Of a DNA stretch of 64,000 nucleotides, positions 16,075-25,059 are shown in pieces. Under the pieces are notes generated by a model, which had not been told where the DNA came from, made no database searches, and saw nothing but the letters and a program-made list of their open reading frames with translations. Positions within the stretch are counted from its first letter, which is position 1, and every line of letters begins with the position of its first letter. The translations under genes were made by a program, and so were the position numbers. Source of the stretch: JALVDI01 sp039186435 (lineage in GTDB: Bacteria > Myxococcota_A > Polyangia > Polyangiales > Houyiibacteriaceae); contig JBCDAA010000001.1 in NCBI GenBank assembly GCA_039186435.1, positions 5,298 to 69,297 on the forward strand, in the 5' to 3' direction.

Positions 16075-19000
16075 ATGCTCACACCGCAAACGAATCCGAA
16101 GCTCGAGCACCATGTTCGGGTCTGCCTGCTCGCCGTACTTTTGGTCGCGCCAGTGGCTTGTCGCGACGACGCCGGCACGTCGTACGAAGCGACGACGGCT
16201 TCCCTCGATGGCGCGCCGCCACTGCCCCCGGATCCCACGACCCCAGAGGGTCAGATTCTCCCAACGCAGGAGGTGGGCACGCTTCCCGGCGCGCTGACGG
16301 TCAGCCCGAGCGGATCCCCGCAGTACGCGCTGCCGATTCGTGTTCCGGAAGGTCGTGGGCTCGAGCCAAGGCTCTCTGTGTCGTATTCAGGAGCCGGGGC
16401 GAATGGTCTCTTCGGCGTTGGCTGGACGCTGAACGGGTTGTCTCGCATCACACCCTGCCGACGGACCACGGCGCAGGACGGTGCTTCGGGGCGCGTCGAG
16501 TTTCAGGTTGGTGATGCGTACTGTCTCGACGGCGCACGGCTGGTCGCGATCTCAGGAATCCCGGGTGACGACGGGACCGAGTACCGCACCGAAAACGATC
16601 GCCAAGTTCAAGTCTTCTCGCACGGCACCGTCGCGGGAATGGAGTTCGGGGTGCCTGCGCGGTTTGAGGTTCGGCACCCAGCCGGAGAGATCTGGCACTA
16701 CGAGCGACGCTTTCAGGGCCAGCAGGTGGACCATCGAGACATTCGTGGGTTGAGTCCAACGACTCGGGAGATCGTCTGGTCTTGGGCGCTGTCCCGCATC
16801 GACGACCGGTCCGGGAACTCCATGCACTTCGACTATCAGGAGGTTGCAGCGACACCGTCCGCCTCACTCGCGTACGACGATCGGTACGCGCTGGAGTTTT
16901 ATCCCGACCAAATCCGATATACGTCTCACGAATCTGGGCTCGAGGCGCTGCGGACGGTCCGGTTCGCGTATGACGACCGCAGCGATCCCGTCGACATGTA
17001 CAGCGCCGGCGTGCACATTCGCATTGGACGCCGCATCCGTCGCATCGACATGTTCGCCCCACGCGGGGAGAGTCGCGAACCTTCGCTCGCCTGGTACTAC
17101 AAGTTCGGATACGCCCAGAGCGAGCAGAGCGGCCGCTCCTTGCTGACGTCGGTAGCGCTTTGCGATGCTGGAGACCGCTGTCTCCCCGCGACCGAGTTTT
17201 CGTGGGAGGGGGGTAGCACCGCCTACGACGAGATTGAACAGGAGCTCGAAGGCGTCTTCGACTTTCGCCAGATTCCGCGGTGGGCGTCGGGAGATTTCAA
17301 CGGGGATGGCCAGTCCGATCTCCTCTATTGGGAGGGGCGTCGTGCGCACTGCTTGTTGGACCCCAGCAGCGAGCTGTCGTGGGATGGCGCTGGCGAGCCT
17401 TGTGCTTCCGTGGGGACGATCGGAGTCACCGGGGAGTGGCGGATCGCCTACAGCAACGGAACGATTTTCTCCACCACCGTTGCGACGGGACTGCGAGCGG
17501 ACTTTGAAACGCGGCCGAGCCCCTACGTGCCGATCGACCATGGCAGCAGTCCGGAGGAATACAACGCGCCCACGGTTCTCGACTTCGACGGGGATGGATT
17601 CTCGGACCTCTACACCGCGCGCGCAGGAGAGATCCGCAGTCGCGGGACGGGAACCGTTCTTCAAACGCTACCGGGCCCCCGCCTCCACAGCCTGGTCAAC
17701 AGCGAGCCCGACGTGCGCTTCATTGGCGACTTCAACGGTGACGGCCGGATGGATCTGTTCACCAACCTCGACCGGCCAATGGCGAGCACCGACTGGGATG
17801 TTCTCGGCGAATACGTGAGCGGCTGGAGTGGCCCGGGCGAGTGGGACGAGTACCACTGGGCCTATCGCCTAGGTGGGGGAGCTGGCTTTGGCCCCGAGAC
17901 GCCGAGCACAACGGTTCCGTACATGCTGAGACAAACGAGCGTGGTTCCCAACGTGCAACGCGAAGTGGATAGCCGCCGTCTCGGCCTCACGATGGATGTG
18001 GACGGGGACGGTCGAATGGAGCTTCTCCTCCCCAAACCGGAAGGGGAACTCGGCCTCGTGCCGCTTTACGAGAGTTTCGAGGTGGACGCGTCGGGCGCGG
18101 AGCGAAGCGGAGTCCCGATCAACCTTGCGTACCGCTGGTTCGAGGTGGCCGGCATGACGCGCTTTGGGCCCTTCTCGCCGGTGTACCTGGACATCAACGG
18201 AGACGGGTTGCGCGACGTGGTCGCCGTCAACGGGGTTGAGCACGCCGGCAGCGACTACCTTGCGGCGCGGATCAATACGGGCAACGGGTTTGGCCCCTGG
18301 TACTTGGCCAGCGGTCCGGGCTACCAGCCCCCCGAAGAGCAGCGAAGCGCCGTACAACGAACCCTCGAAACCTACTCCGGGTTCTTTCCGCTGAATCCGA
18401 TGTCGGACACGGGGGTGCGGGTCCTCGACTTCAACGCGGACGGCCGTGACGACCTTTTGGTGCCGACGGCATCGGGGCCGTTGCTCTACCTCTCCAACGG
18501 CCGCGGCTACGACGCTGCGCCGGCCGGGCTGATCCTCGAGCCCGCGATCTCGGAAACTGCGCACCACGAGGAGTACGGCGTTTACTCGAGCTTTGTTGGG
18601 TTCGGACACCGCTTCATGGATGTCGACGGGAACGGGCTGCCCGACCTGGTCCAGTTTGACTACGGAAGGCGCGTGCTCCGGGTGGCAAAGCGACAGGGCG
18701 CGCCTCCCGATCGATTGCGTCGGGTGAAGAACGGCTTTGGGAGGTTTGACGAGGTCTACTACACGACCCTCACCAACCGCGATGTGTACACGCCCGGCAG
18801 TGGCTGCGTGCACCCGATGCGCTGCATGCGTGGCGGCGGTGAAGTGGTCCAGACCTTGACGCAGTCCGCGCCGGAAGGAATCCGCATTCGCAACTATCGC
18901 TACGAAGATGGCCGCGTGGACGTCGAGGGGCGTGGCTTTGTTGGGTTTCACCGTCACGTGATGGAGGACACGAGTGCAGACCGTACCCTCACCCTCAGTT

Positions 19001-22000
19001 TTGACACCGACCGGCGGGAGCACGGCGCCTATCCGGTGGCGAGTCGCTGGGACCTCCGGCGCGTGGAGACGAAGCTCCCCGACGGGCGTCATCACCTGGA
19101 GCTCACGTCTCGGGCGTTCGACGTACCGTGGCGCTGGGACGATGGAGTCTTTCGCGTTGACGAGCGTCGGCGCGTGACGCGTGTGTTCGAGTTTGACGGG
19201 CCGATTCCGGAGGAACTCGAGCTCGACTCCGCGCAGCGGGTTTCCGAGGTGGACCGGACGTTCGACGACTACGGGAACCCGCGAACGGTGGAGTCCCAGA
19301 CGAGCGGCTACATCGAATCGGAAGAGTCCGGCGCGCCCGTCTTTCATCACGGTCAGCGAACCTTGGTGACGACGACCTACGACATCCGTCCCGATCCGTG
19401 GTTGGTTCGGTTGCCTCTCGACCGGGTAGTGACCAGCTTCGCGGCGCCTCCGGACACCCGATCGGTGACCCGTTCCACGCGCTACGTGCACGATGCCGCG
19501 GGACGCCTCGAAGAGGAGATTGCGGAGCCTGGGAGCCCGAGGCTCGAGCTGCGCACAACCTACGGTTTCGGCGCGCACGGTGAAGTCGAAACCATCACGA
19601 GCGAGACCTCCCCGTCGGATCCTCTGACGGCGCACTCCGTTCGAACACAGGTCGTCGAGTACGATCCGGAATACCTCTTTCCGGCGCTGCTCACGAACGC
19701 GATGGGGCACGCGACCGAAGTGACCATTCATCCCGAGTTCGGCGAGCCTCAACTCGTCCGCGACCCCAACGGCGTGGAGACTTACTTCGCCTACGACGGC
19801 CTTGGGCGGCCGCGAGGCATGCAGCACGCGAGCGGTCGGCAGAGCTGGCGCGACTATCAGCCTGGATACGCGGGCCCGATGCGGATTTGGAATCGGCAGG
19901 TCTCTGGAGAAGAGAGCGTTACGGAGCTCAACGTCATCGGGCGTCCAATGCGCCATGAGCGCGAGTCGTTCGACGGCTCGGTCGCAGTGATCGAACGGGT
20001 CTACGATTTGCTGGGCCGCCCGACGAAGGAAAGCAACGCCTTCATCGATCCTACCGATCGCGTGTTCACGACCACCGAGTATGACGCCCTGAATCGGGTG
20101 ACGAAGGTGATCGACACGCTCGGACACGACCTTCGAAACGAGTATCGACTCGACCAGCAGACGACCGTCGATCGCAACGGCAATACCTCGTACGTCCGCT
20201 TCGATGTGGACGGCCGCATGACGGATAGCGTCGAGGTCGCGACCGATGCGGCGACGGCCGACCACGTTCGCACGACCTACGAATACGCGCCATTCGGACT
20301 CCTCGAGGCCGTGACGGACGCCGAAGGCAAGCGGGTGCTTATCGGGTACGACGCGCGAGGTCGACGCACCTCGCTCAACGATCCAGACGCGGGCAACCAT
20401 CACTGGACGCTCAACGCCTACGGTGAGATGGACACGCTCTACGATCCGGAGTCGGACATCGCCGGGGTTCCTGTGCGCTACGTGCGCGATGCGCTTGGAC
20501 GGGTCGAGCGGATCACGTCGCTCGACGGAACCGACGAGTATTTCTGGGACGATCCCATGCCGGGAGGAAGCGGCGTCCGCTGGCTTGGCGCGCGTCACGG
20601 CGCTCGGAGCGCGGACGGAACGGAGACCGAAACGCTCTTTGACACGTTCGGGCGCCTTCGAGGGTCGCGAACGCGTGTCGACGGTGGAGGTTACGCGGTC
20701 GACTACGACTACGACGCGAGCTCTCGCCTCCGGCGCGTGCATTACCCCGTGGTTGCTGGCCAGCCTCGCTTTGTGACGCGATTGGGGTACGCGGGGAACG
20801 GCGCCCTCGCGACGGTGGACCAGGAAGGGGGCGCGAACTTGTGGACCGCGATCACCCGCGACGGAGCCGGAAGGATCGAATCCGAGCGCGCCGGCAACGG
20901 GGTCGTGACAGACCGCGAGTACGATCCTGGAACCGGCCAGCTGACCCGCGTGCGAGCGTACGACGGAACCATTCCGCGATTCGGGTTCGACTACGCGTAC
21001 GACAAGAACGGCAATCTCACGTCGCGCCAGGAAGTCGTGGTCAATCGCTTCGATACGTACACCTACGACTCACGCGATCGCCTGGCCTGGTGGACGCGTC
21101 GCCTCTCCGGAGGCACCGAATTCGAGACCGAGTATGTCTACGATCGCGTTGGCGGCCTCGCGGAGCGGCACCACCGCGGAGGCGATGTCCAAACGGAGGA
21201 GTACATCGGGCGGGCTGCAACCGGGAATGCGCCGCGTTCGTACCAGCGGCTTGAGCACGGCGAGATTCGCACCGAGTTTGAGATGGACTACGACGGCAAC
21301 GGGCGGCGAGTCCAAGGCCCGTGGGATGAGGTGCGGTATACCCGGCACGACCTTCCGTCTCGGGTGGAGCGAGAGGGCCGCGTCTCTCTCTTCGCCTATG
21401 ACGCCGACGGTCGCCGCGTACGTGAGCTCTCGGAGGGAGTTCGAACCATTTCCGTAGGAAAGCTCTACGAACTCCGGGATACCGAAGGTACGGCAGCGCA
21501 TCGCTTCTTTGTCGCGAGTGACGTGGGAACCGTCGCAAAGGTCGTGTACGACGAGGGGAGCGGGGCGAAGACGCGCCACTTCTTGCACCAAGCCAAGCTC
21601 GGTTCAGGCGTCGCGACGACGGACGACGCAGGTAACCTGTCCGAGCGTCGCTGGTTTACACCCTTCGGGCATCTCACCGACGACGCGGGCATTCCCCACG
21701 ACGAGCCCTCGGGAACGGACGCCTTGCACGTCGGATTTACCGGGCACGATCACGACGTCCATCTAGGTCTGATCGACATGAACGGGCGCGTGTACGACCC
21801 CCTCAGCGCAACGTTCCTCACCGCGGATCCGATCGTGTCTGCGCCCTACAACGCACAAGGGTTTAATCGTTACGCGTACGTGTTGAACAACCCGCTTCGC
21901 TATGTGGACCCCACCGGGCTTTCCATCGGGTGGGACGGAGAGATCGGAATGTATTACGCCGACGGGGACGACGCGCGGCGGCTCACGGGCCAGGATGTCG

Positions 22001-22770
22001 ATCAGGCGTTCTTTACGCCGGAGATGTTCGCGTCGGTGGGGCAAGATCAGTCGGACGGTTCCGCGCAGAGCAGCGATGCGGATGACCCTCCTGGGGGCGA
22101 TGACACGCCGGACGCGCCATCGTTCGAGGAGAGTCGCGAGTTCTTGAGCGACCCGATCCTTCACGAGGTTCAGGGACCGCCTCTTCCGGATGTTCTTCCG
22201 TCGCAGCAGCCCGAACAGGGCACCGAGGCGCGTCTTCGTTGGCCGGAGGAAGTTTCACGCGAGCCGACGGTGCGCGACCGAGGGCCGATGTGTTCCGCGT
22301 GCGACCCGCCGTCCCTTTTCGTTTATCCGGCGCCCCTCGCCACCCCTCGGGTCGAGCTTCAGTACCCCGACGAACTCCGTCGCTTCGAGAGCGGGGACGG
22401 GAGCCTGAATGAAGTCGTCTACGTATCGCCGGGGATTACGGTGGATGCACATGTCGTTCAAGGCGTGGGCGGGCACGGGGGCGTTCAGGCGCACTTTGGT
22501 CTCCCGGGGAATCAACCGTGGCTCTATGGGTTCGTGGGACCTGCGCTTGGTCGTAGCCGGGGGGCGGGGGCGTCGTTCACGCTGGCGTTCGGATCCGGCT
22601 CGATGGAGGGCACGTCGGTCAACGCGATGGGCGGCTTTGGTCCCTTCTCCCTTTCGAGGTCGGAGAGCATCGGATCCGGTGGGTGGACCGTGTACGGCGT
22701 TGGCCTGTACTTATCACCGCCCGGGTCGAGCGGGGCGGTATCGGTCACCGAGTCGGTCGGCCTGCAATGA
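16075..22770 (+). CDS. SpvB/RHS (YD-repeat) giant lipoprotein
   Basis: A 2231-residue protein. ATG 16075 gives a lipoprotein signal peptide ending VAPVAC (Cys29); a TTG at 16066 is also possible. The N-terminal third is SpvB-like (GALTVSPSGSPQYALPI, then PRLSVSYSGAGANGLFGVGW). It is interspersed with at least six VCBS-like calcium loops such as DFNGDGQSDL, DFDGDGFSDL, DFNGDGRMDL, DVDGDGRMEL and DINGDGLRDV. The centre is TcdB/RHS-type YD repeats forming the cocoon shell. The RHS core ends with the conserved motif from YDPLSATFLTADPI to NPLRYVDPTGLS. A 280-residue tail follows: acidic and Pro-rich, then a Gly-rich strand-forming segment. No known toxin motif is visible in the tail, and no immunity gene follows. 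Confidence 0.88.
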   Translation: MLTPQTNPKLEHHVRVCLLAVLLVAPVACRDDAGTSYEATTASLDGAPPLPPDPTTPEGQILPTQEVGTLPGALTVSPSGSPQYALPIRVPEGRGLEPRLSVSYSGAGANGLFGVGWTLNGLSRITPCRRTTAQDGASGRVEFQVGDAYCLDGARLVAISGIPGDDGTEYRTENDRQVQVFSHGTVAGMEFGVPARFEVRHPAGEIWHYERRFQGQQVDHRDIRGLSPTTREIVWSWALSRIDDRSGNSMHFDYQEVAATPSASLAYDDRYALEFYPDQIRYTSHESGLEALRTVRFAYDDRSDPVDMYSAGVHIRIGRRIRRIDMFAPRGESREPSLAWYYKFGYAQSEQSGRSLLTSVALCDAGDRCLPATEFSWEGGSTAYDEIEQELEGVFDFRQIPRWASGDFNGDGQSDLLYWEGRRAHCLLDPSSELSWDGAGEPCASVGTIGVTGEWRIAYSNGTIFSTTVATGLRADFETRPSPYVPIDHGSSPEEYNAPTVLDFDGDGFSDLYTARAGEIRSRGTGTVLQTLPGPRLHSLVNSEPDVRFIGDFNGDGRMDLFTNLDRPMASTDWDVLGEYVSGWSGPGEWDEYHWAYRLGGGAGFGPETPSTTVPYMLRQTSVVPNVQREVDSRRLGLTMDVDGDGRMELLLPKPEGELGLVPLYESFEVDASGAERSGVPINLAYRWFEVAGMTRFGPFSPVYLDINGDGLRDVVAVNGVEHAGSDYLAARINTGNGFGPWYLASGPGYQPPEEQRSAVQRTLETYSGFFPLNPMSDTGVRVLDFNADGRDDLLVPTASGPLLYLSNGRGYDAAPAGLILEPAISETAHHEEYGVYSSFVGFGHRFMDVDGNGLPDLVQFDYGRRVLRVAKRQGAPPDRLRRVKNGFGRFDEVYYTTLTNRDVYTPGSGCVHPMRCMRGGGEVVQTLTQSAPEGIRIRNYRYEDGRVDVEGRGFVGFHRHVMEDTSADRTLTLSFDTDRREHGAYPVASRWDLRRVETKLPDGRHHLELTSRAFDVPWRWDDGVFRVDERRRVTRVFEFDGPIPEELELDSAQRVSEVDRTFDDYGNPRTVESQTSGYIESEESGAPVFHHGQRTLVTTTYDIRPDPWLVRLPLDRVVTSFAAPPDTRSVTRSTRYVHDAAGRLEEEIAEPGSPRLELRTTYGFGAHGEVETITSETSPSDPLTAHSVRTQVVEYDPEYLFPALLTNAMGHATEVTIHPEFGEPQLVRDPNGVETYFAYDGLGRPRGMQHASGRQSWRDYQPGYAGPMRIWNRQVSGEESVTELNVIGRPMRHERESFDGSVAVIERVYDLLGRPTKESNAFIDPTDRVFTTTEYDALNRVTKVIDTLGHDLRNEYRLDQQTTVDRNGNTSYVRFDVDGRMTDSVEVATDAATADHVRTTYEYAPFGLLEAVTDAEGKRVLIGYDARGRRTSLNDPDAGNHHWTLNAYGEMDTLYDPESDIAGVPVRYVRDALGRVERITSLDGTDEYFWDDPMPGGSGVRWLGARHGARSADGTETETLFDTFGRLRGSRTRVDGGGYAVDYDYDASSRLRRVHYPVVAGQPRFVTRLGYAGNGALATVDQEGGANLWTAITRDGAGRIESERAGNGVVTDREYDPGTGQLTRVRAYDGTIPRFGFDYAYDKNGNLTSRQEVVVNRFDTYTYDSRDRLAWWTRRLSGGTEFETEYVYDRVGGLAERHHRGGDVQTEEYIGRAATGNAPRSYQRLEHGEIRTEFEMDYDGNGRRVQGPWDEVRYTRHDLPSRVEREGRVSLFAYDADGRRVRELSEGVRTISVGKLYELRDTEGTAAHRFFVASDVGTVAKVVYDEGSGAKTRHFLHQAKLGSGVATTDDAGNLSERRWFTPFGHLTDDAGIPHDEPSGTDALHVGFTGHDHDVHLGLIDMNGRVYDPLSATFLTADPIVSAPYNAQGFNRYAYVLNNPLRYVDPTGLSIGWDGEIGMYYADGDDARRLTGQDVDQAFFTPEMFASVGQDQSDGSAQSSDADDPPGGDDTPDAPSFEESREFLSDPILHEVQGPPLPDVLPSQQPEQGTEARLRWPEEVSREPTVRDRGPMCSACDPPSLFVYPAPLATPRVELQYPDELRRFESGDGSLNEVVYVSPGITVDAHVVQGVGGHGGVQAHFGLPGNQPWLYGFVGPALGRSRGAGASFTLAFGSGSMEGTSVNAMGGFGPFSLSRSESIGSGGWTVYGVGLYLSPPGSSGAVSVTESVGLQ

Positions 22771-22793
22771 GGTGCATTCACCGCTGTCGAGGT

Positions 22794-23981
22794 TCAAGGC
22801 TCGCAGCAGTTGACGCTCTCCACGCAGTACGCGTCCGGACCGCACTGATACGAAACGGCGTACCCGAGCGGGGTATGCGCGAGGCGGGGCATGAGTCGAT
22901 TGAACCCGGCTTCGGAGATTCGGGTCGAAACGAGGTCGCGGTCCGGCTGGTAGCGAAGGATGAGGAGGTCGTTGTCGTGGTTCTGTGCGGCGACGAGATG
23001 CCCCTCGGGAAACGCGAGCGCGTCCGCTTCGCGATTGCCAAATGCCTGAATGGGCCCGCCGATCCGTTCGCCGTCGACGAAGCTGCTCTCGGTGATCTCC
23101 CCGCCGCGGACCTCCGAGAACGCGGTCGCAACCCTGGACTGGCGGACCATGACAAGCCCGTCGTCTTGGTGAAGGAGCGCTTCCGGCTCGAGCCCGGAGC
23201 CGACAGGTTCGCGATAGACGATCTCGCCGGGGCGGTCGCCATCGATGGACCAAAGGACGAGGGACGCTGTGTTGAAGTCGCCGGTGCCAAGCGCGCGCGC
23301 GTACCCGAATTCGTCGAGCGCGGGAACAACCCGGAGCGACGCGTGGACGTCCTCGCGAAACGTGTCCCATGAGATGTTCGCGGGTAGCTCGGACGGAACC
23401 AGAGCGCCGTAGCTGCCGCGCAGGCGTCCGCCCGACTGCGGCGAAACGAAAAGGAGAAACCCGCTCGGTACGGGGACGGGCGTGGTCCGAAAGGCGTGGA
23501 GTCCGAAGGGGCGAATCTCGACGGTGCGGGTCGGGCGGCCGCGCTCGTCGAGGCCGATCGCGACGTCGGCACCGGCGGCGATGCCTCGTTGCGCGCCGGG
23601 GTGCCACGCGACCTCGGGCCAATCGAGGTGCGGTGCAGGCGTCTCCGAGATGAGCGCTAAGTCGGGCGTGAGCGACGCGAGGGTTGACTCGTCGCCGTGA
23701 TCGAATGCAACGAGGAGGGCCGACTGGGACGCCGCGATGTCGCCGAATCGAACGCGATCGCGTCGAAAGACATATCGTTCTCGGGTTGCGTCGCAGAACG
23801 CGAGGTTGCGATGGCATCCGGGCGTGACAGGAAGGGCTCCGGCATCCGGAAGTTCCGGCGCCGCGTCGACGGCGATGTACGCGTCGGGACCGGCGTCGTC
23901 GGAGTCTTCGACCGAGTGGGCGAGGTAGCATCCCTCGAGCAAGACGAGGGCGACGAGGGCGGCGCTAGCGTCGTTCATCAT
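22794..23981 (-). CDS. Predicted lipoprotein of unknown function, beta-propeller-like
   Basis: A 395-residue protein from ATG 23981 with the lipobox VLLEGC. A low-complexity Asp/Ala/Pro linker follows (SDDAGPDAYIAVDAAPELPD), of a kind common in myxobacterial surface lipoproteins. The rest shows recurring four-strand patterns (SQSALLVAFDHGDE, HPGAQRGIAAGADVAIGLDE, GFLLFVSPQSGGRL, ASLVLWSIDGDRPG, DGLVMVRQSR) suggesting a six- or seven-bladed propeller, closed by a Cys-rich C-terminus (QCGPDAYCVESVNCCE). No catalytic motif is seen. The start overlaps the end of the preceding lipoprotein gene by 17 bp, so they are co-transcribed. It is convergent with the RHS gene (23-bp gap). Confidence 0.72.
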   Translation of the reverse strand: MMNDASAALVALVLLEGCYLAHSVEDSDDAGPDAYIAVDAAPELPDAGALPVTPGCHRNLAFCDATRERYVFRRDRVRFGDIAASQSALLVAFDHGDESTLASLTPDLALISETPAPHLDWPEVAWHPGAQRGIAAGADVAIGLDERGRPTRTVEIRPFGLHAFRTTPVPVPSGFLLFVSPQSGGRLRGSYGALVPSELPANISWDTFREDVHASLRVVPALDEFGYARALGTGDFNTASLVLWSIDGDRPGEIVYREPVGSGLEPEALLHQDDGLVMVRQSRVATAFSEVRGGEITESSFVDGERIGGPIQAFGNREADALAFPEGHLVAAQNHDNDLLILRYQPDRDLVSTRISEAGFNRLMPRLAHTPLGYAVSYQCGPDAYCVESVNCCEP

Positions 23982-24777
23982 CTTCGAAGACCTGAACGAA
24001 GAGCGGTCCGTCTTCGTGCGCGAGAAGGATCGTGATCGTTTCTCCTTCACGTAGAAAGAGCGGCCCGGTGTCGGGCCAGATGCACTCTCGAAGTTCACGA
24101 GTGCAGCGGCCACGGAGCACTGCGACCGAGGTGTGGGTCGGACTTGCGATGCGTACATCGCCAAGAATCCAGTAGCTCCCCTCGCGAGGCGCGACAAAGA
24201 CCGCGCGCGCGTTCCAAAGACTTGCGCCGCAGAACTCGGCGTCGGAGGTCGCGGGAAAGGGTGTTACGCGGGAAAGGTCCGTCGCCCCCAGCGTGACTTC
24301 CGGGCCGCAACGATCCTCGATGCCGCACGCTCGATAAACCGCCGTGCAGCTTGCTTCGTTCGGGAACAAGGCCGGACAGTCAGGTCCCTCGCAACAGCCG
24401 AGGGGTGCGCACTCGCGACCCGTCCACGTGTAGCCGCTGACGATGCCGCACGCGTCGACGTGGTTTGTATCCATCGGCGAGCACGCGTCGACCCCACACG
24501 CCGCGAATGCTTCCAGGCACGCGTGTCGCGTCGCGTGGCCCGCGTCGCGGCAGTCGAAGCGGAGCTCGCAGTCGCGGCCATTCCAAAACCACTGGTGCGT
24601 AGAGTCCGCGCATCCGTAGAACTCCTGGGCTTCGCAACCGAGAGGTGCATCGACGCGTTCGCTGATGCCTTCGTCGAATTGGACGCGGCACCCCGCGTCC
24701 GTCGGCGGGGCGCCTGAGGGATCCAACATGTGCGATCGGCCGCACGCGAGCAGAAGGAAGAAGGTAAGAAAGCGCAT
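23965..24777 (-). CDS. Cysteine-rich predicted lipoprotein
   Basis: A 270-residue protein from ATG 24777, with the signal MRFLTFFLLLACG and lipobox LLLAC. The N-terminal half has many cysteines in two or three similar modules (GCEAQEFYGCADSTHQWFWN, DACGIVSGYTWTGRECAPLG, then GCCEGPDC), likely disulfide-bonded. The C-terminal part (SYWILGDVRIASPTHTSVAV, later PLFLREGETITILLAHEDGP) resembles the pre-peptidase C-terminal beta-sandwich that coats secreted proteins. Longer in-frame extensions upstream lack coding character. It is coupled to the following propeller-like lipoprotein, and the pair may form one surface complex (inference). Confidence 0.7.
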   Translation of the reverse strand: MRFLTFFLLLACGRSHMLDPSGAPPTDAGCRVQFDEGISERVDAPLGCEAQEFYGCADSTHQWFWNGRDCELRFDCRDAGHATRHACLEAFAACGVDACSPMDTNHVDACGIVSGYTWTGRECAPLGCCEGPDCPALFPNEASCTAVYRACGIEDRCGPEVTLGATDLSRVTPFPATSDAEFCGASLWNARAVFVAPREGSYWILGDVRIASPTHTSVAVLRGRCTRELRECIWPDTGPLFLREGETITILLAHEDGPLFVQVFEDDERR

Positions 24778-25008
24778 GACCGCGCCTTCAGCGAGAAGCG
24801 TGCCGGAGCGAGTTTCCCAACGATTTGCTGTTCTGGGTGTTCCAAGCTGCCCCACTCTTACCCACAGAGGGCACGAAGGTGCGCTCTCGGTGCAGTGCAC
24901 CTCTCCGGCTCTTTGGGGCTGCGTAACCGCTCGAAAACAAGTGTTTTTTGGTGCTTGCTGGGGGGTGGATGGCGATCTCCACGCGACGGTGATAAGGCAA
25001 GGGCCGCA

Positions 25009-25047
25009 TTTCGACGAGTGAATCTGGGGCTGTAGCCCTCGTCGAAA
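25009..25047 (+). promoter_or_regulatory. Strong hairpin in the leader of the TPR/AgmX gene
   Basis: TTTCGACGAG (25009-25018) pairs perfectly with CTCGTCGAAA (25038-25047). Inside the loop GGGCT (25027-25031) can pair with AGCCC (25034-25038), competing at one base. The 3' arm ends just before the ribosome-binding region GGAGTGAGG (25050-25058) and 12 nt before ATG 25060. The rest of the 282-bp divergent gap (24778-25059) shows nothing else I can name. Confidence 0.5.
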
Positions 25048-25059
25048 GCCGGAGTGAGG

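Noticed and set aside
17869..20742. A 957-residue open frame on the minus strand inside the RHS gene
   Set aside because: It lies wholly antisense to the clearly coding RHS protein. Long antisense frames are normal in GC-rich genomes, and the translation has no recognisable domain.
16075..22770. Polymorphic RHS toxin with immunity gene
   Set aside because: The tail has no known toxin motif and the gene downstream is a convergent lipoprotein, so there is no immunity candidate.
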